Position numbers and translations under genes: made by a program. The notes beneath the pieces were generated by a model, which was not told the DNA's origin, searched no databases, and saw nothing but the letters and a program-made list of their open reading frames with translations. From an uncultured Steroidobacter sp. (GTDB lineage: Bacteria > Pseudomonadota > Gammaproteobacteria > Steroidobacterales > Steroidobacteraceae), in assembly GCA_937864115.1 (NCBI GenBank), contig CALMII010000060.1, positions 1 to 64,000 on the forward strand: a stretch of DNA of 64,000 nucleotides. The letters run 5' to 3'. Of the stretch, positions 46,800 through 54,815 are shown in pieces (the stretch's first letter is position 1; the number at the start of each line of letters is the position of its first letter).

Positions 46800-47546
46800 T
46801 TGCGGATCGAGCATGCAGAAGTCAGCCTGATTGGCGACCGTGAGGACAATCAGGACCGCGTCACCGTCGCAGCCACCGACAAGGCGGCGCTGCTGATCGT
46901 CATCGACGGCATGGGCGGACATTCCGACGGCAGTCGTGCGGCCGACACCGCGCTCAGGAGCCTGCTCGAATCCTTTCATCAGTCGCCGCAGCCGCTGTTC
47001 GATCCGCTCGGCTTTCTGCACCTGTCGCTGAGCAAGGCGCACGACGAGGTCGCCAAGCTCGGCAGTGCGCAGAGCCTGGATTCGCGGCCGCGCGCCACGA
47101 TCGCCATCTGTCTCGTGCAGGAAGGCGCGGCGTACTGGGCGCATGTCGGCGACAGCCGCGTGTACTGGATCCGCAAAGGCGTCGTGCAGATCCGCACGCG
47201 CGATCACAGTCATGTGGAATTGCTGCTGCGCGAAGGCAAGATCACGCAGGACGAAGTCGCGACGCATCCGATGCGCAACTTCGTCGAGTGCTGTCTGGGC
47301 GGCGATCCCGCCATTCCGGAAATGACGATCAGCGGCCGCAATACACTGCAGCCGGGCGATGTGCTGTTGCTGTGTTCGGACGGCATCTGGGCCAACCTGC
47401 GCGACGAGGACATCGCCGCATTCTTCAAGGACGATCCCGAGAATCTGCGCGCATGGCTCGAGGCCCTCGGCCGACGCGCCGTTCAGGCCTCTGCGCCGTT
47501 CAGCGACAATTCGACGGCCGCCGTCCTGCGCTGGCAGGCGGGCTAG
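46800..47546 (+). CDS. PP2C-type Ser/Thr protein phosphatase
   Basis: 248 residues from TTG 46800. All PP2C motifs are present: GDREDNQDR, VIDGMGGHSDG, AYWAHVGDSRVYW, LCSDGIW and FSDNSTAAVL, with the metal-binding Asp residues. The enzyme removes phosphate from Ser/Thr and probably counteracts Hanks-type kinases such as the one at 28-30.6 kb. It is cytosolic and monocistronic. Confidence 0.92.
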   Translation: MRIEHAEVSLIGDREDNQDRVTVAATDKAALLIVIDGMGGHSDGSRAADTALRSLLESFHQSPQPLFDPLGFLHLSLSKAHDEVAKLGSAQSLDSRPRATIAICLVQEGAAYWAHVGDSRVYWIRKGVVQIRTRDHSHVELLLREGKITQDEVATHPMRNFVECCLGGDPAIPEMTISGRNTLQPGDVLLLCSDGIWANLRDEDIAAFFKDDPENLRAWLEALGRRAVQASAPFSDNSTAAVLRWQAG

Positions 47547-47644
47547 AATCCTTCAGTCCCCATTGACCGGGCTGCGGTTCATACTGGCCGCAGCGATCGG
47601 CCGTCGACGCCCCGAAGGGCGCCGGCATTTCCTTCGAGGCTTCC

Positions 47645-48370
47645 ATGAAAAAACGACCCAGCGGACGCGCCGCAGACGAACTGCGTCCGATCCGGATCAC
47701 GCGCAATTTCACCCGGCATGCGGAAGGCTCCGTGCTGGTGGAATTCGGCGATACGCGCGTGCTCTGCACCGCGAGCGTCGAAGAAACCGTGCCGCCGTTC
47801 CTGCGCAGCAGCGGCGGCGGCTGGGTCACGGCGGAATACGGCATGCTGCCGCGTGCGACGCATACGCGTTCGAAGCGCGAAGCCTCGCTCGGCAAACAGG
47901 GCGGACGCACGCTGGAAATCCAGCGGCTCATCGGCCGTGCGCTGCGCGCCGTCGTCGATCTGAAGGCGCTCGGCGAACGCACCATCACGCTCGATTGCGA
48001 TGTGCTGCAGGCCGACGGCGGCACGCGCACCGCCTCGATCACCGGCGCCTACGTCGCCATGGTCGATGCCGTGAACAAGCTCATCCGCAAGCGCCTGCTG
48101 CGCGAAAGTCCGATTCACGGCCAGGTCGCCGCCGTCTCGGTCGGCATCTGGGCCGGCATGCCCGTGATCGATCTCGACTACAAGGAAGACTCCGACGCCG
48201 AAACCGACATGAACATCGTCATGAACAATGGCGGCGGTTTCATCGAAGTGCAGGGCACGGCGGAAGGACATGCGTTCCGACGCGATGAGCTCGACACGCT
48301 GCTGAATCTCGCCGCCAACGGCATCGGACAACTGCTAGCGAAGCAGTTGGAGGCGTTGAGTGAAGATTAG
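47645..48370 (+). CDS. rph: Ribonuclease PH
   Basis: 241 residues. RPSGRAADELRPIRITRNF opens the family; VLCTASVEETVPPFL and the highly conserved GWVTAEYGMLPRATHTR follow, then GRTLEIQRLIGRALRAVVDL, LDCDVLQADGGTRTASITGA and the C-terminal EVQGTAEG. It trims 3' ends of tRNA precursors phosphorolytically. It is the first gene of the rph-rdgB-hemW group; a repeat separates it from rdgB. Confidence 0.96.
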   Translation: MKKRPSGRAADELRPIRITRNFTRHAEGSVLVEFGDTRVLCTASVEETVPPFLRSSGGGWVTAEYGMLPRATHTRSKREASLGKQGGRTLEIQRLIGRALRAVVDLKALGERTITLDCDVLQADGGTRTASITGAYVAMVDAVNKLIRKRLLRESPIHGQVAAVSVGIWAGMPVIDLDYKEDSDAETDMNIVMNNGGGFIEVQGTAEGHAFRRDELDTLLNLAANGIGQLLAKQLEALSED

Positions 48371-48396
48371 GTTCTTGAGGGGCGAGAGCTGTTCTT

Positions 48397-48454
48397 CCTG
48401 TGGGGCCGGCTTTAGCCGGCCTTCTTGGAGTCAGGCTGAAGCCTGACCTACAGG
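48397..48454. repeat. REP-like element, family A, next to the rdgB start codon
   Basis: GGGGCCGGCTTTAGCCGGCC and GTCAGGCTGAAGCCTGAC, with CTACAGG ending immediately before the ATG. Its last bases are the only possible ribosome site of rdgB. Confidence 0.9.
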
Positions 48455-49054
48455 ATGCGTCTCGTCCTCGCCACCGGCAACCGCGGCAAGCTGCAGGAAC
48501 TGCAGGCATTGCTCGCACCGCTTGCGATCGACGTGCTGCCGCAGTCGCAGTTCACGTCGGTTGCGGCGGAAGAAACCGGGCTGTCGTTCGTCGAGAACGC
48601 GATCCTGAAGGCGCGCCATGCTGCTCATGTTTCCGGATTGCCGGCAATCGCGGACGACTCGGGCATCGAAGTCGACGCATTGCGTGGCGCGCCGGGCATC
48701 TACTCGGCCCGCTACGCCGGCGACCGGGCGAGCGATCAGCAGAATCTCGACAAGCTCTTGCACGACCTGCGCGACGTCCCGCTCGCACAGCGCACGGCGC
48801 GCTATCGCTGCGCGCTGGCGTTCATGCGCTGGGACAGCGATGCATCGCCGCTGGTGTGCCAGGCGAGCTGGGAGGGACGCATCGTCGACACGCCGCGCGG
48901 CAGCGGCGGCTTCGGCTACGACCCGATCTTCGAAGTCGAGCCCGGCGTGACGGCAGCAGAGCTTCCGGCGGAAGAAAAAAATCGCCGCAGCCATCGCGGC
49001 CAGGCGCTGCGTCAGCTCGTTGCCGAACTGCGCGACGTCCTGCCACGTCGATAG
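48455..49054 (+). CDS. rdgB: XTP/dITP diphosphatase RdgB
   Basis: 199 residues. Motifs are LATGNRGKLQELQALL, FVENAILKARHAA, ADDSGIEVDALRGAPGIYSARYAG, GGFGYDPIF and SHRGQAL near the end. The enzyme hydrolyses deaminated purine nucleoside triphosphates to monophosphates. The ATG abuts a REP-like element, so the ribosome site is repeat-derived. The stop is 12 bp before hemW. Confidence 0.95.
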   Translation: MRLVLATGNRGKLQELQALLAPLAIDVLPQSQFTSVAAEETGLSFVENAILKARHAAHVSGLPAIADDSGIEVDALRGAPGIYSARYAGDRASDQQNLDKLLHDLRDVPLAQRTARYRCALAFMRWDSDASPLVCQASWEGRIVDTPRGSGGFGYDPIFEVEPGVTAAELPAEEKNRRSHRGQALRQLVAELRDVLPRR

Positions 49055-49066
49055 CCGGCGACGCTC

Positions 49067-50209
49067 ATGCCGCTTCCGCCGCTTTCGCTCTACGTGCACC
49101 TGCCCTGGTGCGTGCGCAAGTGTCCCTACTGCGATTTCAATTCGCACGCGGCGCCGGCACAGATTCCGCAGCGCGACTACGTCGATGCGCTTCTGGAAGA
49201 CCTCGATCTCGATCGGCCGGCGGCTGGCGATCGGCCGCTCATCTCGATCTTCTTTGGCGGCGGCACGCCGAGCCTGTTCAGTCCCGAGGAAATCGGCCGG
49301 TTTCTGGCCGGAGTCCGGCAACGCATTGCCTGCGCGGACGACATGGAAGTCACGCTCGAAGCCAATCCCGGCACGATCGAGCACGGCAGATTTCGCGGCT
49401 ATCGCGAGGCGGGCGTGACCCGTGTGTCGCTCGGCGTGCAGTCGTTCAATGACGAGCACCTCAAGGTGCTCGGCCGCATCCATGGCAGCGGCGACATCCG
49501 CCGCGCCGTCGATGAATTGCGGCAGGCGGGACTCGACAACTTCAATCTCGATCTCATGTACGGACTGCCGCAACAGAGTCGCGAGCAGGCGCTCGCCGAT
49601 CTCGCGGCGGCGATCGCGCTGGAGCCCGCACACCTGTCGCACTACCAGCTGACGCTCGAGCCCGGCACGGTTTTCCATCACCGCCCGCCGCCGTTGCCGG
49701 ATCACGATACGACGTGGGAAATGCAGCTCGAGTGCCAGGCGTTGCTGGCGAGCAGCGGCTACGAGCAGTACGAAATTTCCGCGTACGCACGCGCCGGCCG
49801 GCGTTGTCGCCACAATCTCAACTACTGGCAGTTCGGTGACTACGTCGGCGTCGGCGCAGGTGCGCACGGCAAGCTGACGGGCAGCGCTGTCGAGCGCACC
49901 ACGCGCAGCAAGCAGCCGCGTGACTATCTTTCGCGCACACCTGCAGAACGGGTCAGCGAACGCCGCACGGTCGCAGCCGGCGAACTGTCGTTCGAGTTCA
50001 TGCTGAATGCGCTGCGGTTGCGCGAAGGGTTTGCCGTCCCGCTGTTCGAAGAGCGCACGGGTCTGTCGATCGATTCAATCGACGCGGAACTGCGCGCCGC
50101 CCAGACCCGCGGTCTGCTCCACTCGACGGGCCGCGCCTGGGAGCCCACGGAACTCGGTTTCCGGTTCCTGAACGACCTGCAGGAGATGTTTCTGCCCGCG
50201 AGCCGCTGA
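49067..50209 (+). CDS. hemW: HemW, radical SAM haem chaperone
   Basis: 380 residues. The radical SAM motif CX3CX2C is seen in PWCVRKCPYCDFNSH; other blocks are IFFGGGTPSLFSPEEI, EANPGTIEHGRF, VSLGVQSFNDEHLKVLGRIH and NFNLDLMYGLPQQ. HemW-type proteins lack the extra residues of HemN coproporphyrinogen dehydrogenase and are thought to deliver haem to respiratory enzymes. Follows rdgB in the usual order. Confidence 0.93.
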   Translation: MPLPPLSLYVHLPWCVRKCPYCDFNSHAAPAQIPQRDYVDALLEDLDLDRPAAGDRPLISIFFGGGTPSLFSPEEIGRFLAGVRQRIACADDMEVTLEANPGTIEHGRFRGYREAGVTRVSLGVQSFNDEHLKVLGRIHGSGDIRRAVDELRQAGLDNFNLDLMYGLPQQSREQALADLAAAIALEPAHLSHYQLTLEPGTVFHHRPPPLPDHDTTWEMQLECQALLASSGYEQYEISAYARAGRRCRHNLNYWQFGDYVGVGAGAHGKLTGSAVERTTRSKQPRDYLSRTPAERVSERRTVAAGELSFEFMLNALRLREGFAVPLFEERTGLSIDSIDAELRAAQTRGLLHSTGRAWEPTELGFRFLNDLQEMFLPASR

Positions 50210-50662
50210 GCGTCTCGTGCCGCCCTCACAGCGCAGGGCGTCGTTGCAAGGCAGGCGCAAGTTCGTGAACTAGCGCACAAAATCGAGCGCCGGAATGGCA
50301 CTCGCGCGCGGTGGTGACAGCGGGGTTATGCACACCGGTCTGTGTCGCAAGAAAGGACGGGCGGTTGATGACGAAATTACACGCAGTAGATGATGTTAAA
50401 TCACTAACTCATTGATACAAAAAGCAGAAAAGGGGTGGCTAAAATTTAACCAATGTGACACGGAGCCATTTTTGATGCATTGCGCGGTCGCCGCGGATGC
50501 AACGATCCACAGAGTTACCCACAGGTTTTGTGGATAACCGACCTACGTATCCCCGGCCCGGATTGAAAAGCGGTTCGAGGGCGCCATTTACCTTGCGACC
50601 TGAGATATGCGCCGCTACACTGCGCGCCTTTTTTCGAGGGGGCGCACCACGCCCGAAGCACC
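50210..50662. other. AT-rich intergenic region with DnaA-box-like cluster
   Basis: The 450-bp gap between hemW and rpmE has an AT-rich part (50375-50455, with TTAAATCACTAACTCATTG and GGCTAAAATTTAACC). Directly after come a perfect DnaA box TGTGGATAA (50529-50537, reverse orientation), TTACCCACA with one mismatch (50515-50523) and CGATCCACA with two (50503-50511). No reading frame of interest was seen. The rpmE promoter must be here. This could be a DnaA-binding site or part of a replication origin. Confidence 0.55.
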
Positions 50663-50866
50663 ATGAAAGCCGGAATCCATCCCGAGTACAAAGAGACCAA
50701 CGTCGCCTGCAGCTGCGGGAACACGTTCGTGACGCGCTCCACCCTCGGGCACGATCTGCAGATCGAAGTCTGCTCGAACTGCCATCCCTTCTACACGGGC
50801 AAGCAGAAGATCGTGGACACCGGCGGTCGCGTCGACAAGTTCCGCAAGAAGTACGCTGCACGCTGA
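50663..50866 (+). CDS. rpmE: Ribosomal protein L31
   Basis: 67 residues, complete: IHPEYKETNVACSCGNTF, then EVCSNCHPFYTGKQKIVDTGGRVDKFRKK. The four cysteines (CxC and CxxC) are kept, so this is the zinc-binding form. A strong terminator follows. Confidence 0.97.
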   Translation: MKAGIHPEYKETNVACSCGNTFVTRSTLGHDLQIEVCSNCHPFYTGKQKIVDTGGRVDKFRKKYAAR

Positions 50867-50910
50867 TCGCGGCGCGTCTGCGACGTTCGCGTCGCGAGAG
50901 AATCCGGAAA

Positions 50911-50931
50911 GGGCGCCTCGGCGCCCTTTTT
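50911..50931 (+). terminator. Intrinsic terminator of rpmE
   Basis: Stem GGGCGC/GCGCCC with a CTCG loop followed by TTTTT, 45 bp after the rpmE stop. Confidence 0.92.
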
Positions 50932-50998
50932 GTTTGGCTGAACCCCGCCTGAATCCGCATCGTCCGTGCGATCGCGCACGGCATGACATCAACGCGTC

Positions 50999-51031
50999 TT
51001 GTAGCTGTATCGAAACGCGGTTTATAAACCG
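50999..51031 (+). promoter_or_regulatory. Promoter of the M48 protease gene with a palindromic -10
   Basis: TTGTAG (50999-51004), 17 bp and TTATAA (51022-51027). The -10 is the centre of a perfect palindrome CGGTTTATAAACCG (51018-51031), which could be an operator. Confidence 0.5.
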
Positions 51032-51061
51032 TGGGTCGCTCTCTCACTGCGAGTCGCCGAC

Positions 51062-52537
51062 ATGCTCCCTCACTGCCTTGCACGCATTGCTCTGTTCGCT
51101 GTCGTCTGCGTTCTCGGGCTGAGCGCCTGTGCGACCAATCCGGTGAGCGGACGGCCGGACCTGGTGTTCTCTTCGGAAGAATCCGAAGTGAAGAAATCCA
51201 GGCAGGTGCATCCGCTGATGCTGCAGCAGTTCGGCGGCCCTTATGACGACCTGCGCCTGCAGCAGTACGTGAACGAAGTCGGCCAGCGGGTCGCGAAAGT
51301 CGGTCAGCGGCCCGAACTGCAGTACTTCTTCACGGTGCTCGACAGCGAAGAGATCAACGCCTTCACCACCGGCGGCGGTTACGTCTACATCACGCGCGGC
51401 ATCATGAATTACCTGAACTCCGAGGCCGAACTGGCCGCGGTGCTCGGGCATGAAATCGGGCACATCACGGCGCGACATCCGGTGAAGCAGCAGACGCAGT
51501 CGACGCTGTCGGGCATCGGTGCGGCGGCGATCGGCATTTTCACCGGCAGCGGCGACATCGCGGGACTCGCCGACTATGCCGGCGCTGCACTGATTCGCGG
51601 CTACGGCCGCGACAACGAACTCGAAGCCGATCGGCTCGGCGCGGAATATCTGCAGTCCGTCGGGCTGTCGCCGGATCACATGATCGATGTGGTGCGGCTG
51701 CTCAAGAATCAGGAAATGTTCGAAGTGGCACGGGCCCGCGAAGAGAACCGCGAGCCGCGCATCTATCACGGCGTGTTCGCGACGCACCCGGACAACGATC
51801 AGCGCCTGCGCGAGGTGGTCGAGGCCGCCGGCAAACTCAAGGGCGAAGGCGACAAGGTCGATCCGGGTCGCGAACGTTATCTGCGGGCGATCGAAGGATT
51901 GCCGGTGGGCACCAGCCGCGCGCAGGGCGTGCTGAAGGGCAACCGCTTCTATCACGGCAATTTCGGTTTTACGGTCGCGTTCCCCTCAGGGTGGAACGTC
52001 GAGAATCAGCCGAATCGCCTGCTGGCGGTTGCACCAAAGAAGGACAGCGTTCTGCAGATGCAGACGCAGGCACCGCCGCCGAACATGGGTCCCAAGGAAT
52101 TCCTGTCGCGATTGCTGGCACGCTCCAACGCCGGACAGGGAGAGGCCATCGAGGTCAACGGGCTGCAGGGTTACACCGCCGTCGTGCGTTCCGCGAACAC
52201 GGACTTCGGCGTGGTGCCGGCCCGTTATGCAGTCATTTACTACAACAATCTCGCTTATGTGTTCGCCGGCGCCAGCCGCGGCTCCAGCGGCGTGCCTTCG
52301 GCAGATGCACTCTTCATGTCTACGGTGAAAACCTTCCGTCGCCTGAAGGACAATGAATTCGCGCTCGCCGAGCCGTACAAGATCCGCACGGTGCGCGTGA
52401 ATCAGAACGTGCGCATCGAAGACCTGGCCAAGTCATCGCCGGTCAAGAAATATCCAGTGGAGCAGTTGCGGCTGCTCAACGATCTGTACCCCGACAAGCA
52501 GCCCCAGCCCGGCCAGCTGCTGAAGATCGTGCAGTAA
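51062..52537 (+). CDS. M48 family metalloprotease lipoprotein
   Basis: 491 residues. A lipoprotein signal ends LGLSAC. The M48 domain has the zinc motif HEIGH within LAAVLGHEIGHITARH and the third ligand region RDNELEADRLGAEYL; an FTTGGGYVYITRGIM block precedes. After residue 280 comes a separate domain with PSGWNVENQPNRLLAVAPK and a C-terminal part (IRTVRVNQNVRIEDLAKSS) that looks like a LysM-type module. It is probably an outer-membrane-linked quality-control protease of the BepA/LoiP kind. Confidence 0.9.
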   Translation: MLPHCLARIALFAVVCVLGLSACATNPVSGRPDLVFSSEESEVKKSRQVHPLMLQQFGGPYDDLRLQQYVNEVGQRVAKVGQRPELQYFFTVLDSEEINAFTTGGGYVYITRGIMNYLNSEAELAAVLGHEIGHITARHPVKQQTQSTLSGIGAAAIGIFTGSGDIAGLADYAGAALIRGYGRDNELEADRLGAEYLQSVGLSPDHMIDVVRLLKNQEMFEVARAREENREPRIYHGVFATHPDNDQRLREVVEAAGKLKGEGDKVDPGRERYLRAIEGLPVGTSRAQGVLKGNRFYHGNFGFTVAFPSGWNVENQPNRLLAVAPKKDSVLQMQTQAPPPNMGPKEFLSRLLARSNAGQGEAIEVNGLQGYTAVVRSANTDFGVVPARYAVIYYNNLAYVFAGASRGSSGVPSADALFMSTVKTFRRLKDNEFALAEPYKIRTVRVNQNVRIEDLAKSSPVKKYPVEQLRLLNDLYPDKQPQPGQLLKIVQ

Positions 52538-52566
52538 CGGCCGCATTTTTCCGTCGCGCAGCCCCT

Positions 52567-52614
52567 GAATCCGATTGGATTCCGGCTTGATTCGTCGCCG
52601 GGGTCGTGTAAGTC
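52567..52614 (+). promoter_or_regulatory. Possible gltA promoter with adjacent inverted repeat
   Basis: GAATCC-GATT-GGATTC (52567-52582) is followed by TTGATT (52587-52592), 16 bp and TAAGTC (52609-52614). The arrangement suggests a regulated promoter but the -10 is weak. Confidence 0.35.
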
Positions 52615-52683
52615 TGCGCGTCCCGTTTGCACCTGCAAAAAAGTTGGCGCTCCGGCGCTCCGAACCGCCCTGGAATTTCGCAA

Positions 52684-53979
52684 ATGTCTGAGAAGAAGTT
52701 CGAGCTGACTGACCTGTCGACCGGCAAGAAATCCGTTGCCGAAGTGAAGAATGGCACCCTGGGTCCGAGCGTCCTGAGCGTCGCCAACCTCAACAAGGAA
52801 CATGGTCTGTTCACGTTCGATCCGGGCTTCATGGCGACGGCGTCGTGCGAGAGCAAGATCACGTTCATCGACGGCGACGAAGGCGTGCTGCTGCACCGGG
52901 GCATTCCGATCGAGCAGCTCGCAGAGAAGAGCAACTTCCTGGAGGTGGCGTACCTGCTGATCAACGGCGAACTGCCGACCAACGATCAGATCGGCGAATT
53001 CACGCACGCGATCCAGTACCACACGATGATCAACGAATCGCTGCTGCGATTCTTCAACGGCTTCCAGTACAACGCGCATCCGATGGCGATGCTGTCGGGC
53101 GTGGTCGCGTCGATGGCGGCCTTCTATCACGACTCGATGGACATCCATAACCCGCGCCATCGCGAGATCTTCGCCCACCGCATCATCGCGAAGATTCCGA
53201 CGATCGCGGCCGCCGCGTACAAGCACGCGCTGGGTCAGCCCTTCGTCTATCCGCGCAACGATCTCGATTACTGCTCGAACCTGCTGCACATGTTCTTCGC
53301 CGTGCCGTGCGAGCAGTACAACGTCGATCCGGTCACCGCACAGGCGCTCGACCTGCTGTTCATCCTGCACGCCGATCACGAGCAGAACGCCAGCACCTCG
53401 ACCGTGCGTCTCGCCGGCAGCACCGGCGCGAATCCGTACGCGGCGATTTCCGCCGGCATCTCGGCCCTGTGGGGCCCGGCACACGGCGGCGCCAACGAAG
53501 CCGTGCTCGCGATGCTCGAACAGATCGGCACCGTCGAGAACGTGCCGAAGTTCCTCGCCAAGGCGAAGGACAAGAACGACAACTTCCGCCTCATGGGCTT
53601 CGGCCACCGCGTCTACAAGAATTTCGATCCGCGCGCGACCATCATCCGCGCGATGTGCCACAAGGTGCTGGCGAAGCTCGGCAAGTCCGACAACCCCCTG
53701 TTCGAACTCGCGCTCAAGCTCGAAGAGATCGCGCTCAAGGACGAGTACTTCGTCGAGCGCAAGTTGTATCCGAATGTCGATTTCTATTCCGGCATCATCT
53801 ACAGCGCCATCGGCATCCCGCAGTCGATGTTCACGGTGATGTTCGCCATCGCACGCACCGTCGGCTGGGTAGCACACTGGCAGGAAATGATTGCGGACCC
53901 GGCGATGAAGATCAGCCGCCCGCGCCAGCTCTACACCGGCTCGCCGCGTCGCGACTATGTCGAGATGAGCAAGCGCTGA
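52684..53979 (+). CDS. gltA: Citrate synthase
   Basis: 431 residues from ATG 52684 (SEKKFELTDLSTGKKS). The hexameric type II enzyme is recognised by FTFDPGFMATASCESKITFIDGDEGVLLHRG, the His in FILHADHEQNASTSTVRLAGSTGANPYA, LWGPAHGGANEAVLAML, MGFGHRVYKNFDPRA and the end ARTVGWVAHWQEM. It makes citrate from acetyl-CoA and oxaloacetate. Monocistronic; a long inverted repeat follows directly. Confidence 0.97.
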   Translation: MSEKKFELTDLSTGKKSVAEVKNGTLGPSVLSVANLNKEHGLFTFDPGFMATASCESKITFIDGDEGVLLHRGIPIEQLAEKSNFLEVAYLLINGELPTNDQIGEFTHAIQYHTMINESLLRFFNGFQYNAHPMAMLSGVVASMAAFYHDSMDIHNPRHREIFAHRIIAKIPTIAAAAYKHALGQPFVYPRNDLDYCSNLLHMFFAVPCEQYNVDPVTAQALDLLFILHADHEQNASTSTVRLAGSTGANPYAAISAGISALWGPAHGGANEAVLAMLEQIGTVENVPKFLAKAKDKNDNFRLMGFGHRVYKNFDPRATIIRAMCHKVLAKLGKSDNPLFELALKLEEIALKDEYFVERKLYPNVDFYSGIIYSAIGIPQSMFTVMFAIARTVGWVAHWQEMIADPAMKISRPRQLYTGSPRRDYVEMSKR

Positions 53980-54107
53980 GAGAAGAATTATTTCCACGGG
54001 GGACACGGGGAACACAGGGTTCGGAACAGAAAAATCTTTCTTGTCCCCGTGCTCCCCGTGTCCCCCGTGGAAAATTCTTCTTCTCTGATCTCCGTGTGAA
54101 ACCTCTT
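53978..54107. repeat. Long imperfect inverted repeat, family B
   Basis: The left arm (AGAAGAATTATTTCCACGGG, GGACACGGGGAACACAGGG) pairs with the right arm (GTCCCCGTGCTCCCCGTGTC, CCCGTGGAAAATTCTTCTTC). It spans the whole gap between gltA and the convergent gene and reaches the stop codon of that gene. Related copy at 34697-34866. Confidence 0.9.
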
Positions 54108-54741
54108 AGGGCCAGCCCACTCGCTCCTGAGGCTGGTTCGCGAGCAACGCCTGCAACTCCCCGCCATCCGCACGCCGCATGGGCTTGCCATCGACCGGAC
54201 TCGATGGCGCCTGGCGGATGCCGTCGATCGGAAACACGACGGCATCGATCTCGCGATTGCCCGCCACGAAGCGCACCACGGGATAACTGACGAGCCGATC
54301 CGGCTCGTAGCGCAGCCGCCGCTCCGCGATCTCGTGCGGAATGCCCTGCTCCATGAGATACAGCGCCACGCTTTCGGCGCCGTCGGCGAACAGGTGCAGG
54401 TTCACTTCCGAGTGCGCCGACGCTGTACCGCTCAATACCGGTCCGACGAGACGCGGCTGAAATTTCTGCAGCAGGCGCATGGCTTGTAGGGCCGTGCGGC
54501 GCGCGGATTCGAGTGCCGAGGAATGACGGTCGCCTTCGAACAGGCGGTGATGTGCCGCGAGGGCTGCTTCGATCTCCGTGTTCTTCGGCAGCACGGCGAT
54601 GTCGGTGGCGCCGAGCCGCTCTGCGGCTTTGCGCTTGGCCAGACGGTAATCGTCGATGCCCTGTTCCGACATGATGCGTGCCGCTTCCTGCGCCAGTGCC
54701 ATACGCAACTGCTCGGCGCGCGGATTCATTCGTTTGCTCAT
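54106..54741 (-). CDS. Conserved hypothetical protein, possibly nucleotidyltransferase-like
   Basis: 211 residues. The N-terminus is helical (AEQLRMALAQEAARIMSEQGIDDYRLAKRKAAERLGA), and the middle has VLSGTASAHSEVNLHLFADGAESVALYLMEQGIPH, which resembles a nucleotidyltransferase fold without a convincing catalytic Asp pair. The end is RFVAGNREIDAVVFPIDGIRQAPSSPVDGKPMRRAD. I recognise this as a conserved gammaproteobacterial protein without known function. Confidence 0.65.
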   Translation of the reverse strand: MSKRMNPRAEQLRMALAQEAARIMSEQGIDDYRLAKRKAAERLGATDIAVLPKNTEIEAALAAHHRLFEGDRHSSALESARRTALQAMRLLQKFQPRLVGPVLSGTASAHSEVNLHLFADGAESVALYLMEQGIPHEIAERRLRYEPDRLVSYPVVRFVAGNREIDAVVFPIDGIRQAPSSPVDGKPMRRADGGELQALLANQPQERVGWP

Positions 54742-54815
54742 GTCGCCTCCTGGGCCCGGCGGCAGGAATCTTCTTGTTCGCAGCCGCAGCGGCTGCTCAG
54801 CAGCGAGAGTACCTG

